The position numbers and the translations under genes were made by a program. From Athripsodes cinereus (Eukaryota > Arthropoda > Insecta > Trichoptera > Leptoceridae), in NCBI GenBank assembly GCA_947579605.1, contig OX388307.1:7107237-7171236 (forward strand): DNA of 64,000 bases, read 5' to 3'. Numbering within the stretch: position 1 is the stretch's first letter; each line of letters opens with the position of its first letter. Shown here piece after piece: positions 63,330 to 64,000 of the stretch. The notes beneath the pieces are model-generated. The model was not told the DNA's origin, did not search any database, and saw only the letters and a program-made list of their open reading frames with translations.

Positions 63330-63600
63330 TACTACTACTACTACTAATTGTACCTATACCGTTACGACATATCCCACAAGTGGGGTAGTAAGCAGACCAA
63401 CTGTATGTAATAAACATGCAAGTTGTCCTCTCCGTGCCAACAAAAAAAGATAAACATTCAGAATGGATGGTAAACATCATCGCTGAATTTAATATGTACA
63501 TTTTTTTTATTTTTTCGAACACGTGCCTTTTACAGTATACTCGAAAACTTTCAGAAAAGAGTGAAAAACCTTTTCTTTACCGAGCACTTCATAGGATGAC
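63330..63600 (-). repeat. TAG-tail repeat, best full-length copy
   Basis: Antisense, preceded by (CTA)n: CGACATATCCCACAAGTGGG, TAGTAAGCAGACCAACTGTA, TGTAATAAACATGCAAGTTG, TCCTCTCCGTGCCAACAAAA, CATCATCGCTGAATTTAATA, CCTTTTACAGTATACTCGAA, AGAAAAGAGTGAAAAACC. About 270 bases. Confidence 0.7.
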
Positions 63601-63724
63601 CAATTTTGAAACAAATCAGAATAGTTTTTTGACAAAAATTATTTCCTTGAAGTACCCAGAAACTTCGTTTATACCATGTAGTAGTAACCTTATTATTTGT
63701 ATCCAAATATTTTGTACAATTTTT

Positions 63725-64000
63725 TTTATTACTCGGCGGCAGAATTGCCATCCATACTTCTCACTATTAGGTATACAACCAGATAAGTCTCCATATGATC
63801 AGTCATGGTCACACAAAACTTAACAGTCTAATGCCGGGAAAAATTCACCCATACAGGATATCAAAGGATTAGGCTAAAACGCGGGTTCAAAATACCAGCA
63901 TTGTGCCTGAAATATCTGTGTTCAGAAACTTTCTAACAATATTACAAGTTGTGTTTATTATAATAGATTTTTGAATTTTTATGTACAAATTAACCGGTAA
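63725..64000 (+). mobile_element. Dispersed repeat J (copy 3, cut by window end)
   Basis: CTCGGCGGCAGAATTGCCAT, CTTAACAGTCTAATGCCGGG, AACGCGGGTTCAAAATACCA, TGTGCCTGAAATATCTGTGT and AAATTAACCGGTAA match copies 1 and 2. Confidence 0.65.

Overview
This window looks like AT-rich, repeat-dense eukaryotic DNA from an arthropod, most likely an insect and possibly a lepidopteran. The evidence is: abundant short GTAGGTA/TACCTAC motifs; R1-clade, RTE-like and Penelope-like retroelements; tRNA-derived SINEs; many hAT-type miniature elements with 8-bp target duplications; and a jockey-type 3' tail with an AATAAATA end of a kind I associate with Lepidoptera. No sequence here names the species, so the order-level call is an inference. 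Nothing looks prokaryotic or viral.

Host genes are almost absent. The only convincing piece is one 5' coding exon on the + strand (exon about 10230-10531, ATG at 10242). It has a pyrimidine-rich 3' splice site, an in-frame stop just before the ATG and a GTAAGT donor. The protein start is Ser-rich then Lys-rich and I do not recognise it. No second exon could be found, so the rest of the window may be its intron and/or intergenic DNA.

Two long retrotransposon ORFs dominate the coding content. At 25577-28543 (+) there is a 5'-truncated but uninterrupted R1-clade LINE ORF2 (endonuclease, reverse transcriptase, C-terminal CCHC) whose 3' end runs into a TATG/TGTG microsatellite. At 52168-49070 (-) there is an apparently complete RTE-like endonuclease-reverse transcriptase (1032 aa) with a GC-rich leader and a short 3' end. 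About fifteen LINE 3' fragments from several further lineages are scattered around: RTE-like 'GRPR..W' tails, 'WNxLP' L2/CR1-like tails, zinc-knuckle tails and untranslated tails.

The rest is a nested mosaic. 0-9 kb: palindromic MITEs, a 350-bp hAT, tRNA-SINEs and a Penelope end. 9-24 kb: the host exon, a GCGGAT-rich hAT, MITEs, SINE2 copies and a Penelope GIY-YIG fragment. 24-33 kb: the R1-clade LINE, LINE tails and a perfect 232-bp tandem duplication. 34-43.4 kb: four hAT elements with exact 8-bp duplications, several with LINE tails inserted in them, plus foldback elements. 45.9-47.1 kb: a satellite array made of a hairpin MITE. 48-54 kb: LINE inside MITE, then the RTE-like element. 55-64 kb: pogo/Tigger-like, Helitron-like and nested long-TIR elements, and many copies of a noncoding family ending in (TAG)n. 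Four places carry hammerhead-ribozyme-like cores of the kind found in Penelope-like elements. Coordinates of degenerate repeats are good to about 10-30 bases.
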